Source: an archaeon
GTDB lineage: Archaea; Nanobdellota; Nanobdellia; Woesearchaeales; GW2011-AR9
Length of the DNA: 33,684 nucleotides
Assembly: GCA_002688265.1 (NCBI GenBank)
Contig: NZCK01000007.1
Span: 1 to 33,684 of the forward strand
Reading direction: 5' to 3'
Shown here: one piece after another, positions 14,535-23,188 of the stretch
Layout of the letters: every line of letters starts with the position of its first letter
Position numbering within the stretch: position 1 is the stretch's first letter
The notes under the pieces: model-generated
Seen by the model: the letters and a program-made list of their open reading frames with translations, nothing else
The model's database searches: none
Told to the model about the DNA's origin: nothing
Program-made: the position numbers and the translations under genes

Positions 14535-15806
14535 ATGGCAAAAAATGAACTCAAAGAAGCAGAAGAAGAATTTAAACGTGTTTACAGATATATAGTAAAA
14601 GAATTCTATGAATTTGGAAAGATTTTAACATTTCTAGAAGAAGATGACCCTAAAGATGCACTAAAAAGGCTTAGAGGATTGTTCAGCGTAGAAAGAGTAA
14701 TCAGAAGGGAAAACAAATTATTTGAGGAAGCCGAAAAGCATTGTAAGAAAGCTCTTGAACTCTATGAAAATGGACCAGGGAGTAACGAACTTAGAAGAAT
14801 GCTTCAACAAGCAGAAGTATATAACAATTTTTTCACAAAAGAAGGAGCTAGAGGAGGAGTTATTGAAACTGCATTGAAAAAAGCTAGAAAAGACAAGTCT
14901 GCAATTCCTGACGCTATAAAAGACATAAGAATGGCTTTGAAAGGAGTTCCATCTTTTGAAGAAGAAATCAAATTAATAGAAGAAGAATTAAGAAAGATTG
15001 ATTCTGCGTTTACTCACAGCGTTAAAGAAGTTGAATTACAAGTTGGAAAAATAATTGAAGGTTTGGAAGCACTTGATAAAAGAAAAAAAGAACTTGAAAA
15101 AAGAGAAGAAGAATTAAGTGGGAAAAAAACTTGGAAGGAGAGTTGGTTTGGAGGAATATTTGGAGATAAAAAGATCCTATCAGATCATCAAAAAAGTGCA
15201 GCTGCATTAGAAGAGTTAAATGGAGAAATAAATGTTATTCAAGAGAAAAGAGGAGAACTTGTTGAAAAATTGTTTTTGATAATCGAAGAACATTTACATG
15301 TTAACGACCCCGTTTTCTTTGAATTAAAAAAAATATTTGAAGAAATAAAAAGAGTGGATAAAATAGTTGTACAGTACTATAATAATGTGGTAAGAACCCT
15401 TAATTCAGTTAAAACAGCATTACATGATGAATCCATGGACATGTTAAGCAGCAATAAAGGTATTTCAATACTCTCCAGTATGAGCAACAATACGGTATCA
15501 AAGAACTTAGGCGAATTAAAAGAAATTACTCCTGTTTTTGAACAAGAAATTCAAGACTACGCTAAATTTGTAGGAGATATCCCAAAGATAGGAGATTTTG
15601 AATTTGTTGATCTGTCTTTTGATTTTAGTTCTGGTGGGATGGATCTTACTAGTTTTTTTGTTTTTAAACGATTAGAAAGTGCAGAGAATAAACTGGAAAA
15701 ACTACTTAAAAAAGTGAAAGCTATTTTGGAAAAAGTTCGAGAAAACAAAAAAGGTGCTGAAAAGAACGTGAAAAATTACCTGGAAGAAGTTAGACATAAG
15801 TTATGA
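14535..15806 (+). CDS. Long alpha-helical, coiled-coil protein of unknown function
   Basis: The protein is almost wholly helical and highly charged, with coiled-coil-prone runs near residues 145-200 (EELRKIDSAF, LDKRKKELEKREEELSGKK) and at the C-terminus (ENKLEKLLKKVKAILEKVRENKKG). A Gly/Trp-containing break (WKESWFGGIFGDKK) sits between two helical halves. No signal peptide or membrane segment is seen. I chose ATG 14535 (MAKNELKE) over TTG 14520 because TTTTTTATAAGC is centred about 30 bp upstream, fitting a leaderless message. I do not recognise a family; a structural or scaffold role is possible. Confidence 0.65.
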   Translation: MAKNELKEAEEEFKRVYRYIVKEFYEFGKILTFLEEDDPKDALKRLRGLFSVERVIRRENKLFEEAEKHCKKALELYENGPGSNELRRMLQQAEVYNNFFTKEGARGGVIETALKKARKDKSAIPDAIKDIRMALKGVPSFEEEIKLIEEELRKIDSAFTHSVKEVELQVGKIIEGLEALDKRKKELEKREEELSGKKTWKESWFGGIFGDKKILSDHQKSAAALEELNGEINVIQEKRGELVEKLFLIIEEHLHVNDPVFFELKKIFEEIKRVDKIVVQYYNNVVRTLNSVKTALHDESMDMLSSNKGISILSSMSNNTVSKNLGELKEITPVFEQEIQDYAKFVGDIPKIGDFEFVDLSFDFSSGGMDLTSFFVFKRLESAENKLEKLLKKVKAILEKVRENKKGAEKNVKNYLEEVRHKL

Positions 15807-15850
15807 TTTATTCTTTTGACTTTTAAATATATTTAAAATAAAATTTATAT

Positions 15851-15868
15851 TAAATAAATAAATAAATA
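15851..15868. repeat. TAAA simple repeat in AT-only spacer
   Basis: TAAATAAATAAATAAATA lies in the convergent spacer between the coiled-coil gene and the aminopeptidase gene (15807-15900), which is almost pure A+T. It probably serves as a transcription end region for both strands. Confidence 0.6.
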
Positions 15869-15900
15869 TAAAAAAATAAAAACCAATAGTGGCAATAAAA

Positions 15901-17382
15901 TTACATCGCATCAATATACTCTAATAATAATCTAACGCCAGCCCCAGTTCCACCTTTTGGTTTGTAATACTGCGCTTCCTTCAAAAAAGCGGTTCCGGCG
16001 ATATCAAGATGCGCCCAAGGAGTATTCTTCACAAAATGTTGCAAAAAGATACCAGCAGTAATAGTTCCAGAATCCCTACATTTACTAATATTTTTGACAT
16101 CAGCAATATCACTTTTCATTGTATCTTTGTAATCCTCCCAAAGTGGAAGCCGCCAAACACGATCACCAGAACGCTCACCTGCTTGAGAAAGCATAGTTGC
16201 CATTTCATCATTAGTTGTCATTAAACCGGTTGTCCAATAACCTAGCGCCACAACACAAGCACCAGTTAAAGTTGCCAAATCAATTATTTGATCTGGTTTA
16301 ATATTTTTTTCTGTAAAAGCTAAAGCGTCACTAAGCACAACTCGTCCTTCAGCATCAGTGTTCCCAATCTCAATAGTCTTGCCAGAATAAGTCTTAATAA
16401 TATCATCTGGACGATAAGCAAAAGCACTTGGCATGTTTTCAGCTGAAGCCACAACCGCTATAACTCGATGTTTCACACCTAAGGCTTTAGCGGCACTAAC
16501 TACTGACAAAGCTACAGCAGCACCAGACATATCACATTTCATGGTCTCCATATAACTGCCAGGCTTGATGTTTAAACCACCACTATCAAAAGTTATTCCT
16601 TTCCCAACAACAGCAAGTGATTTTTTAGCGCCTTTTGGATGATAATCAACAACAATCAAACGAGGTTTACGAGAACTTCCATTGCCTACAGCCAAAATAG
16701 CATTACATCCCATTCTTTTTAGAGCCTTCTCGTCGAAAACTGTCACCTTACAACCTTTGCCTTTAAGTTTTCTAGCTTCTTTAGCTAGTACCTCTGGATA
16801 CAAATCATTTGGAGGAGTGTTAACTAAATTCCTAGCATAGTTGGTAAACCTAGCTACAACTTCTGCTCGTTTGATTTCTTTTCTTTTTTCTGGAATTGCC
16901 TTTGCATCATTATTCCAAAGAAATACGTTTTTGATCTTAGATTTTCCATTCCCATTTTTTGATTTGTAATTATCAAAACTATAATCAGCAAGCAGTATTG
17001 CTTCGGCTACAGTAAAAGTCACATCTGGTATTTCTACTTGATTTAATAAACTAAGGTAAGAACTAGCCTTAGTTTGTTTTGCAGCTTTATGGGCTACAGC
17101 CACAGACCGACGTAATCTTTCACAATACAAATCTTTAGCTTTACCTAATCCTACTAAAATTACACTGCTTGCATTGATCTTGCCTAAACTAGATAGAACA
17201 TGAACTTTAGCTGCTTTAGCTTCAAAACTCTTTGATTTACATAGTCTTTGATATTCATCAATAAACTCTGAACCTAGTAAGGAAAGATACTGATTTGTTT
17301 TTTCGTCTTCAAAACATGGAATTAGGATCGCATCCACTTTTGCGTCATGGAGATTTTGTGGAAAAAAATTTATTTTTATCAT
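15901..17382 (-). CDS. pepA: M17 leucyl aminopeptidase
   Basis: This two-metal exopeptidase removes N-terminal residues from peptides. The C-terminal catalytic domain shows the metal and active-site elements in order: VGKGITFDSGGLNIKP (Lys and Asp ligands), MKCDMSGAAVAL (Asp), and the family signature NTDAEGRVVLSDAL. DLATLTGACVVALG and the late GTGAGVRLLLEYI also fit. The N-terminal macro-like domain is present, giving 493 residues, normal for the family. TTTAAATAGAC lies about 28 bp before the ATG, so it is leaderless and monocistronic. M17 peptidases are common in bacteria and eukaryotes but patchy in archaea. Confidence high. Confidence 0.94.
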   Translation of the reverse strand: MIKINFFPQNLHDAKVDAILIPCFEDEKTNQYLSLLGSEFIDEYQRLCKSKSFEAKAAKVHVLSSLGKINASSVILVGLGKAKDLYCERLRRSVAVAHKAAKQTKASSYLSLLNQVEIPDVTFTVAEAILLADYSFDNYKSKNGNGKSKIKNVFLWNNDAKAIPEKRKEIKRAEVVARFTNYARNLVNTPPNDLYPEVLAKEARKLKGKGCKVTVFDEKALKRMGCNAILAVGNGSSRKPRLIVVDYHPKGAKKSLAVVGKGITFDSGGLNIKPGSYMETMKCDMSGAAVALSVVSAAKALGVKHRVIAVVASAENMPSAFAYRPDDIIKTYSGKTIEIGNTDAEGRVVLSDALAFTEKNIKPDQIIDLATLTGACVVALGYWTTGLMTTNDEMATMLSQAGERSGDRVWRLPLWEDYKDTMKSDIADVKNISKCRDSGTITAGIFLQHFVKNTPWAHLDIAGTAFLKEAQYYKPKGGTGAGVRLLLEYIDAM

Positions 17383-17474
17383 CTAAAAATTAATTGTTGG
17401 AGTCTATTTAAAGATTGTTGTTTAAGGATACTTATGGAGAAAGAGAAAATAAATAAGATTTCAAAATAAAAAAA

Positions 17475-17507
17475 TTAATTAAAACTTTCGACACAGACAC
17501 ACGTTTC
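17475..17507 (-). other. In-frame continuation carrying the missing CxC motif
   Basis: Directly after the TAA stop of the DUF1858-IscA gene, the same frame reads ETCVCVESFN and then TAA. A-type carriers end in a TCGCGSSF-like motif at exactly this distance. The segment therefore looks like the true C-terminus of the carrier cut off by one stop codon, by mutation, sequencing error or recoding. Confidence 0.65.
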
Positions 17508-18062
17508 TTATGCTTTGAGATTAATTACTTTAAACCCTGCCCCTTGCAAAGTGTCCTGATAATCGATTTGGGCACCAGTAATTTTCTTTAAACTTTCTTT
17601 GTTAATAATAATCTTAACACCTTGATCTTCTATTTCTAAATCCTGGTCTTCATTTGAGTCAACTAAATCCATCCCATACTTAAAACCAGAACAACCACCT
17701 GACAAAACTCTAATTTTAAGAGCATACTTATTATGAGAATTACAGAGTTCATGCAACTTGTCGGCTGCTTTCTTTGTTAATGTCAAAGTCAATTTTGTTT
17801 TGGAATCTGATTCTTCTGAATCTGTAGTTTCTGCTTTTTTTGCTGCTTGTTCTTTTTGAATCTCTGCATTAATTTTTTCCACAGCCTCATTTATTTCAGT
17901 ATCACCTAAACCGTGACCACGAAATCCATCACCAAGTGCTTCAAAGGGAGACACATGACAACCCACACAATGCACACCATAACCCAATAATATTTCTGCA
18001 GCCTTAGGACAACTTTCAATTATTTCACCAATTGCAGTTTCTTTTGTTATTGTTTTTGTCAT
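17508..18062 (-). CDS. DUF1858-IscA (A-type Fe-S carrier) fusion, cut before CxC
   Basis: The N-terminal 65 residues are a DUF1858 / hybrid-cluster-associated redox disulfide domain, with the paired cysteines in GVHCVGCHVSPFEAL. A Glu/Lys/Ser linker follows. From about residue 90 comes a HesB/IscA domain, which hands Fe-S clusters to apoproteins: LTLTKKAADKLHEL, LSGGCSGFKYGM with the first conserved Cys (124), and DYQDTLQGAGFKVIN. The two other cluster cysteines are absent because TAA ends the frame first; they lie in frame downstream. The start is ATG 18062 with GGAG 6 nt upstream, not 18074. The gene follows the IscS gene in the same direction. Confidence 0.85.
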   Translation of the reverse strand: MTKTITKETAIGEIIESCPKAAEILLGYGVHCVGCHVSPFEALGDGFRGHGLGDTEINEAVEKINAEIQKEQAAKKAETTDSEESDSKTKLTLTLTKKAADKLHELCNSHNKYALKIRVLSGGCSGFKYGMDLVDSNEDQDLEIEDQGVKIIINKESLKKITGAQIDYQDTLQGAGFKVINLKA

Positions 18063-18120
18063 AATTTTCTCCATAGCTTATTGATTAATATTAGTTATTT
18101 GATTTTTGTCTTTGATGTTT

Positions 18121-19275
18121 TTAATACTTTGCTTTGGAAACTTTTCTTAAAGAATTAATTGTTCGAATAAGTGTTTTAGCTACTAAATCTAAGTCTGTTG
18201 CCGTTGTACTTTCTCCTAAACTGATACGAATACTACTTTGTATACGATACTCATCTAAACCCATAGCCTCTAAGACATGAGAAGATTTGACTGTGCCTGC
18301 CGAACAAGCGCTCCCACTAGAGACAAAAATTCCTTGGCTGCTTAAAGTTAATACCAATGTCTCGGCATCGACACCTAAAAAAGAAAAATTGAGATTATTT
18401 GGAAGTCTTTTGCCCAAGTGTCCATTATAATAACTGTCAGGAATGGAATTAAGGATTTTATCTTTAAATTTTGTTTGCAAAACAGTTAAACGCTTTGATT
18501 CTTTTGTTTTTTCAAGTTCTGAAAGTTGTAAGCTTAAAGCAAAGCCAACAACCCCAGGAACATTCAAAGTTCCTGCCCGAAGTGCGTGTTCTTGCTTTCC
18601 ACCAAAAACTAAAGGCTTTATTTTTATTCCATCTTTAATGTAAAGAAGAGCTATTCCCTTGGGACCATATATTTTGCTAGAGTTAAGTGTCAATAAGTCA
18701 ACACCTAGTTTTTTAACATTGATATCTAAATAATTTGGTGCTTGACAAGCGTCAACATGAAAAAGCAATTTATAACGAGTTGTGACTTTGGAAATTTCTT
18801 TAATAGGATTAATGGTTCCAACTTCGTTGTTGGCGTACACAAGTGAGACCAAAATTGTGTTCTCTTGAATAGCTGATTCAACTTGACTAGCAGAAATTAA
18901 TCCAGTGCTGCTAGGATCCAAATAAGTTACTTGAAAACCTTGACCTTCCAACCATTCTGAGCAGCGTAAAGTAGCTGCATGTTCAGCTCGACTGGTAATT
19001 ATATGCCCCTTGCCTTTGGCTCTCGCAATCCCTTGAATTGCTAAATTAATACTCTCGCTCCCACAACTTGTAAAAACTATTTCTGAATTATCACAATCTA
19101 AAATCCTTGCAATCTTGTTTCTGGCTGTAGCCACTGCTAAACCAGCTTCTTCACCAAACTTATGAATACTACTAGGATTTGCAAACTGTTTTGAAAAATA
19201 AGGTTTCATTTCAGCAAGCACTTCTTTTCTTACAGGAGTAGCAGCAGCATAATCCAAATATATTGATTTTGACAT
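18121..19275 (-). CDS. iscS: Cysteine desulfurase, IscS/NifS group
   Basis: This PLP enzyme takes sulfur from cysteine for Fe-S clusters or tRNA thiolation. It has YLDYAAATPVRKEV at the start, SRAEHAATL with the ring-stacking His99, the PLP lysine Lys201 in NSSKIYGPKG, and the mobile-loop active-site Cys324 in SSGSACSAGT, which marks the IscS group rather than SufS. The residue before the PLP lysine is Ser instead of the common His. The length of 384 is typical. The DUF1858-IscA fusion follows after a gap of about 58 nt. It is the second desulfurase of the window beside SufS. TTAATTAAAAGAG lies about 28 bp upstream of the start. Confidence 0.94.
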   Translation of the reverse strand: MSKSIYLDYAAATPVRKEVLAEMKPYFSKQFANPSSIHKFGEEAGLAVATARNKIARILDCDNSEIVFTSCGSESINLAIQGIARAKGKGHIITSRAEHAATLRCSEWLEGQGFQVTYLDPSSTGLISASQVESAIQENTILVSLVYANNEVGTINPIKEISKVTTRYKLLFHVDACQAPNYLDINVKKLGVDLLTLNSSKIYGPKGIALLYIKDGIKIKPLVFGGKQEHALRAGTLNVPGVVGFALSLQLSELEKTKESKRLTVLQTKFKDKILNSIPDSYYNGHLGKRLPNNLNFSFLGVDAETLVLTLSSQGIFVSSGSACSAGTVKSSHVLEAMGLDEYRIQSSIRISLGESTTATDLDLVAKTLIRTINSLRKVSKAKY

Positions 19276-19451
19276 TGAAGAGTTATTCTTGCTCTCTTTT
19301 AATTAATTTTTCTAATTATTTTTGAGATAAACGGTTTCTCTTATTTCTTTTACTATTTTAGAAAAAACAGACAAAAAATAATTAAATGATAAGAGATTTC
19401 ATAAATACATTGGAGTTAATAGATTTTTACAACTAATAGGAGGGGTTTGAT

Positions 19452-20378
19452 ATGAAGAAAAAAATTGGATTAATAATAGTATTTTCTATGATAGTTGGTT
19501 TGCTTGCAAGTCTCGCATTAGCAACACCATTACTTGACAATGATATGTTAAATGAAATCGTTGAGATCGAATCAAATAACATTGGATTTGAATTGCCTGG
19601 GGGATATGAACCTAGTGGGGCAGTGTGGAATCCTTTGCAAGAAAAACTGTACATTGTAAGTGATGATGGTGAAATTAGTTCAATGGATTCAAATGGAGAA
19701 AATTTGGAAAATTTTTATGTGGGTGGAGATCTAGAAGGCGTAACCATCACAAAGCCTAGACGAGATTACCTTTATGTGCTGGTAGAAAGCCCAGATACAA
19801 TTAAAGAATTTTCTTTGGAAACTGAATCTTTCACAGGTAAACAATGGACATTAACCAGTTGGCTTCACGGATCAGATAACCAAGGCGCAGAAGCTATTAC
19901 ATGGATTCCAAAAAGACATCACAACTTTGATGTCTCTGGCGGCGTGTTTGCAGTGGGACTGCAAGAAGATGGAAAAGTATATTTTTTCTCAGTTGACTTA
20001 AGATCAAGTGAATCTGTAGAATATTTAGATTCAATGAACATTGAATTTGAAGGAAGGACAATTGGGTCTGATATCTCAGGAATGCAGTATAACAGAGTTT
20101 CAAGAACATTGTTTGTGATTGCAGATTCTTACAACTCATTGGTGGGTTTACAATTAGATCGAGACAGTGGTGAATGGGAAGAAGTTGCAGAATATTCTTT
20201 GCCAGGAAATAACCAAGAAGGAATCACTTTTATGTTGAATGGAGATGATGCAACTGGATCAATGTTTGTAGCTGAAGATGACGAAGAATTATATCGTTAT
20301 GATGTCTCCATTGTTGATAACATTATCGAAGAATATGTCTTAGATTGGTTTGAAAGTTTGACTGGACATAGAAGATAA
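19452..20378 (+). CDS. Secreted SdiA-regulated/YjiK-like beta-propeller protein
   Basis: A signal peptide (KKKIGLIIVFSMIVGLLASLALATP) is followed by a repeated strand pattern of a propeller. It opens with LPGGYEPSGAVWNPLQEKLYIVSDDGEI and continues with LEGVTITKPRRDYLYVLVE, GAEAITWIPK, ISGMQYNRVSRTLFVIAD and QEGITFMLN. This is the spacing of SdiA-regulated (YjiK) and esterase-like phytase propellers. Acidic loops (DDEELYRYD) may bind calcium. It is probably exported, and whether it is enzymatic is unknown. AGGAGG lies 9 nt before the ATG, and TTCATAAATAC upstream can serve as TATA box. It sits alone between the SUF and IscS groups on the opposite strand. Confidence 0.75.
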   Translation: MKKKIGLIIVFSMIVGLLASLALATPLLDNDMLNEIVEIESNNIGFELPGGYEPSGAVWNPLQEKLYIVSDDGEISSMDSNGENLENFYVGGDLEGVTITKPRRDYLYVLVESPDTIKEFSLETESFTGKQWTLTSWLHGSDNQGAEAITWIPKRHHNFDVSGGVFAVGLQEDGKVYFFSVDLRSSESVEYLDSMNIEFEGRTIGSDISGMQYNRVSRTLFVIADSYNSLVGLQLDRDSGEWEEVAEYSLPGNNQEGITFMLNGDDATGSMFVAEDDEELYRYDVSIVDNIIEEYVLDWFESLTGHRR

Positions 20379-20407
20379 TTTTTTGTTTTTATTTTTTTAA
20401 TTATTTC

Positions 20408-20698
20408 TTACATTCCCAACATATCTCTTAGCTCATCTGTTGGTTTCCAAGGAGGATCAAAAACTACATCTATGTCAACTTTGGTGGCACCCTTGTACTT
20501 AATCATTTGCTTAAGGTCTTCAATCATCTCCGGGCCGAAAGGACAAGTTGGTGAAGTGAAAGTTATTTTTAGATGCACTGTGTTTTCGTCTACAATATCT
20601 ATTTGATAAATCAACCCCAAAGACCAAACATCTATTCCTAATTCAGGATCTTCATAATGTTTACAAACTTCGATTACTTGCTCTTTTGTTATTGCCAT
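20408..20698 (-). CDS. sufT: SufT-like MIP18/DUF59 Fe-S assembly factor
   Basis: The protein is a bare DUF59/MIP18 domain. It has the signature DPELGIDVWSLGLIY, a strand VHLKITFTSPTCPFGPEM with the conserved Cys, and the C-terminal FDPPWKPTDELRDMLG. Members (SufT, PaaD, CIA2/MIP18) help mature Fe-S proteins. As last gene of the suf operon, 15 nt after sufC, its assignment as SufT-like is well backed by context. The length of 96 residues is normal for a single domain without the N-terminal extension seen in some bacterial SufT. Confidence 0.88.
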   Translation of the reverse strand: MAITKEQVIEVCKHYEDPELGIDVWSLGLIYQIDIVDENTVHLKITFTSPTCPFGPEMIEDLKQMIKYKGATKVDIDVVFDPPWKPTDELRDMLGM

Positions 20699-20713
20699 TT
20701 TATTAATTTATTA

Positions 20714-21496
20714 TTAATTATTTGATTGCTCGTTAACAAACTGATTAAAACCCTTCTCTTGAATCTTTTTTGCAAGCTCCTTAGATCCTTGCTGAATAAT
20801 TTTCCCATTACAAAGAACCGTAACTTTATCTGGAGATAGCTCCCTCATGAAATGTTCATAATGCGTGATTAAAATTATTCCCATAGGTGAATCTTTTCTT
20901 GCAATATGAATTGCTTTAGCAACAGCCTTAATCCCATCTACATCTAAACCGGAATCTGTCTCATCTAAAATCGCAAACACAGGCTTCAGAAGTAAAAGTT
21001 GTAACATTTCACTTCGTTTTTTTTCTCCACCACTAAAACCAGAGTTTAAATCTCGAGTTCGAAATTTAGGATCCATGTCAAGCAGTTCCATCTTTTCTTT
21101 TAATAATTTGTAAGAATCTATCACAGAAAGTTTTTCTTGTCCTTCACGCTCACGCTTCGTGTTAATTGCCTCCCTTAAAAAATTGCTAATTGTTACACCA
21201 GCAACTTCTGCAGGATACTGAAACGAAAGAAATAAACCTAAATCAGCTCGTTCTTTAACGGAATAATTTGTTATATCTTGACCATTAAATAAAATCTTCC
21301 CTTTAGTGATTTTGTATTTTGGATGACCCATAATCGCGTTAGCTAAAGTGCTCTTGCCAGAACCATTAGGACCCATGATAGCGTGAACATTACCTGATTC
21401 GAAATCAAGAGTAATGCCATGCAAAATCTCTTTTCCTTCAACTTCGACATGAAGATTCTTAATTTTCAAAGTTTGTATTTCTTTTGTAGTTTCCAT
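20714..21496 (-). CDS. sufC: SufC, ABC-type ATPase of the SUF complex
   Basis: SufC powers the SufBCD scaffold that builds Fe-S clusters. It has Walker A MGPNGSGKST (residues 41-50), the ABC signature in LNSGFSGGEKKRSEMLQ, and Walker B FAILDETDSGLDVDG with the Asp-rich SufC-specific ending. ILITHYEHFM supplies the switch His. There is no membrane domain, as expected for this soluble ATPase. The length of 260 is normal. It lies 37 nt after sufU and 15 nt before the sufT-like gene. Confidence 0.96.
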   Translation of the reverse strand: METTKEIQTLKIKNLHVEVEGKEILHGITLDFESGNVHAIMGPNGSGKSTLANAIMGHPKYKITKGKILFNGQDITNYSVKERADLGLFLSFQYPAEVAGVTISNFLREAINTKREREGQEKLSVIDSYKLLKEKMELLDMDPKFRTRDLNSGFSGGEKKRSEMLQLLLLKPVFAILDETDSGLDVDGIKAVAKAIHIARKDSPMGIILITHYEHFMRELSPDKVTVLCNGKIIQQGSKELAKKIQEKGFNQFVNEQSNN

Positions 21497-21533
21497 TTTT
21501 GTTTATGATATTTTGTACATTTATTATTAATGA

Positions 21534-21944
21534 TTATTCTAAAGCTTTTTTTAATGTAGTTAATGACAATAAAGCGCATTTTCTTCGAGTGTGGCTGATT
21601 GGAATTCCCAGTAGTTCATAAATGTCAGACTCTGTAAGTTTTAATGCATCAGTTACTTTCTTTCCTTTAATTGCATCTGTTAAAAGTGAAATAGATGCTT
21701 GCGAAATTGCACACCCATCACCTTCAAAACTAACATCAGTTATTGTATCGTTTGTTACATGTAGATAAATTACTATATGATCACCACACATTGGATTGAT
21801 TCCTTTTTCTGTGTGAGTTGAATTTTTAAGCTTACACTTGTTGTGCGGGTTTTTATAGTGATCAATAATATTCTCTTTGTAAATTTCTTGCTCTTCAGTG
21901 AGCTGGTCTTGTTCTGACATATCCGTAGGATTGCTTATTTGCAT
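21534..21944 (-). CDS. sufU: SufU, zinc-bound sulfur acceptor (IscU-like)
   Basis: SufU takes persulfide from SufS. The ligand set is complete: Cys53 and Asp55 in NPMCGDH, Cys78 in GDGCAISQAS and Cys123 in RRKCALLS. These equal the zinc ligands of Gram-positive SufU, and the charged pair before the last Cys is also present. An N-terminal extension of about 18 polar residues precedes EIYKENIIDHYKNPHN; Met9 is a possible later start. I keep the first ATG because it overlaps the sufS stop (TAATG) and has GGAG upstream, giving translational coupling. Confidence 0.93.
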   Translation of the reverse strand: MQISNPTDMSEQDQLTEEQEIYKENIIDHYKNPHNKCKLKNSTHTEKGINPMCGDHIVIYLHVTNDTITDVSFEGDGCAISQASISLLTDAIKGKKVTDALKLTESDIYELLGIPISHTRRKCALLSLTTLKKALE

Positions 21945-23188
21945 TATCTTTTATCTCCGGTTGATACTTTGAATATTTTCTGAGCTTCTTGAACTCCTTT
22001 GATTAATTTATCTATATCTTCTTTACTATTGTAAACATACAAGGATGCGCGACTAGCCCCATTAAAACCTAATTTTTGAAACAAAGGCATAGCACAATGA
22101 TGACCTCCTCGAATTGCAACACCTTGACTGTTAAGTATTTCTCCTACATCATGTGGATGTATTCCCTCAACAATAAATGAAAAAATCGGGGCACGCATTT
22201 TTGTGTTTGCTGAGCCTAATATTTTGACACCAGGAATTTTGCTTAATTTTTCTAACCCATAATTTGTTAGTTCTTGCATCTGTTTCTCAACATTTCGCAT
22301 TCCAATTTTTGTTAAATATTGGATCGCGGCAGCTAAACCTACTGCTCCTGCTACATTTGGTGTGCCAGCCTCAAACTTGTAAGGGATATCATTCCAAGTA
22401 GATTCTTTCTTTGTAACTTCCAAAATCATTCCACCACCAGTGTGAGATGGAGGAAGTTGTTTTAGAAGTTTAGACTTGCCAAACAAAACACCTACTCCCA
22501 TTGGACCTAAGGTTTTGTGTCCAGAAAATGCTAAAAAGTCACAACCTAAGTCTTTAACATCAACTGTTATGTGTGGCACAGATTGAGCAGCGTCAACCAC
22601 AACTAAAGTATTAGGGTTGATACTACGGATGGTTTGAATTATTTCTTTAACTGGATTAATTGTTCCTAAAACATTGGAAACATGAGTCAAGGAAACTATT
22701 TTAGTTTTATTTGAGATTAATTGAGGCAACGTCGTTAGATCTAAACGATAATCAGAATTTATTGGAAGCCATTTGATTATTGCTCCTGTTTGTTTTGCAA
22801 TAAGTTGCCAAGGCACAATATTAGAATGATGCTCCATTTCTGTTAGAATAATTTCATCACCTTCTTTCAGTTTTGATCTTAGTGACAAAGCTAACTTGTT
22901 AAGTGCATCAGTTGTACCACTTGTGAAAATAATTTCTTCTGTTTTGGCATTGATGAATTTAGCTACAACACCCCTGGCATGTTCATACTGAATAGTTGCT
23001 CTACTGGCTAATTCATGAACGCTACGGTGCGTGTTGGAATTGCTGGTTTGATAGTACTTATTTATTGCATCAATTACTACTTGCGGTTTTTGTGTGGTAG
23101 CTCCGTTATCTAAATAGCATAATGGTTTCCCTTTGACTGTTTGCTTCAAAATTGGAAAATCTTTTTTGATTTGGTCTGCTGTTTTCAT
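21944..23188 (-). CDS. sufS: SufS, group II cysteine desulfurase
   Basis: This PLP enzyme supplies sulfur to the SUF scaffold through SufU. It has CYLDNGATTQKP near the start, EHHSNIVPW with the stacking His, the PLP lysine Lys225 in SGHKTLGPMG, and the active-site Cys365 in IRGGHHCAMPL, the group II (SufS/CsdA) signature. The length of 414 is typical. Its ATG overlaps the sufD stop as ATGA, and its own stop overlaps the sufU start, so three genes are coupled in translation. Confidence 0.96.
   Translation of the reverse strand: MKTADQIKKDFPILKQTVKGKPLCYLDNGATTQKPQVVIDAINKYYQTSNSNTHRSVHELASRATIQYEHARGVVAKFINAKTEEIIFTSGTTDALNKLALSLRSKLKEGDEIILTEMEHHSNIVPWQLIAKQTGAIIKWLPINSDYRLDLTTLPQLISNKTKIVSLTHVSNVLGTINPVKEIIQTIRSINPNTLVVVDAAQSVPHITVDVKDLGCDFLAFSGHKTLGPMGVGVLFGKSKLLKQLPPSHTGGGMILEVTKKESTWNDIPYKFEAGTPNVAGAVGLAAAIQYLTKIGMRNVEKQMQELTNYGLEKLSKIPGVKILGSANTKMRAPIFSFIVEGIHPHDVGEILNSQGVAIRGGHHCAMPLFQKLGFNGASRASLYVYNSKEDIDKLIKGVQEAQKIFKVSTGDKR

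Noticed and set aside
17508-17510. Stop codon reassignment explaining the TAA in the IscA fusion
   Set aside because: Many genes in the window end properly at TAA, including suf genes, so TAA is a stop in this genome.
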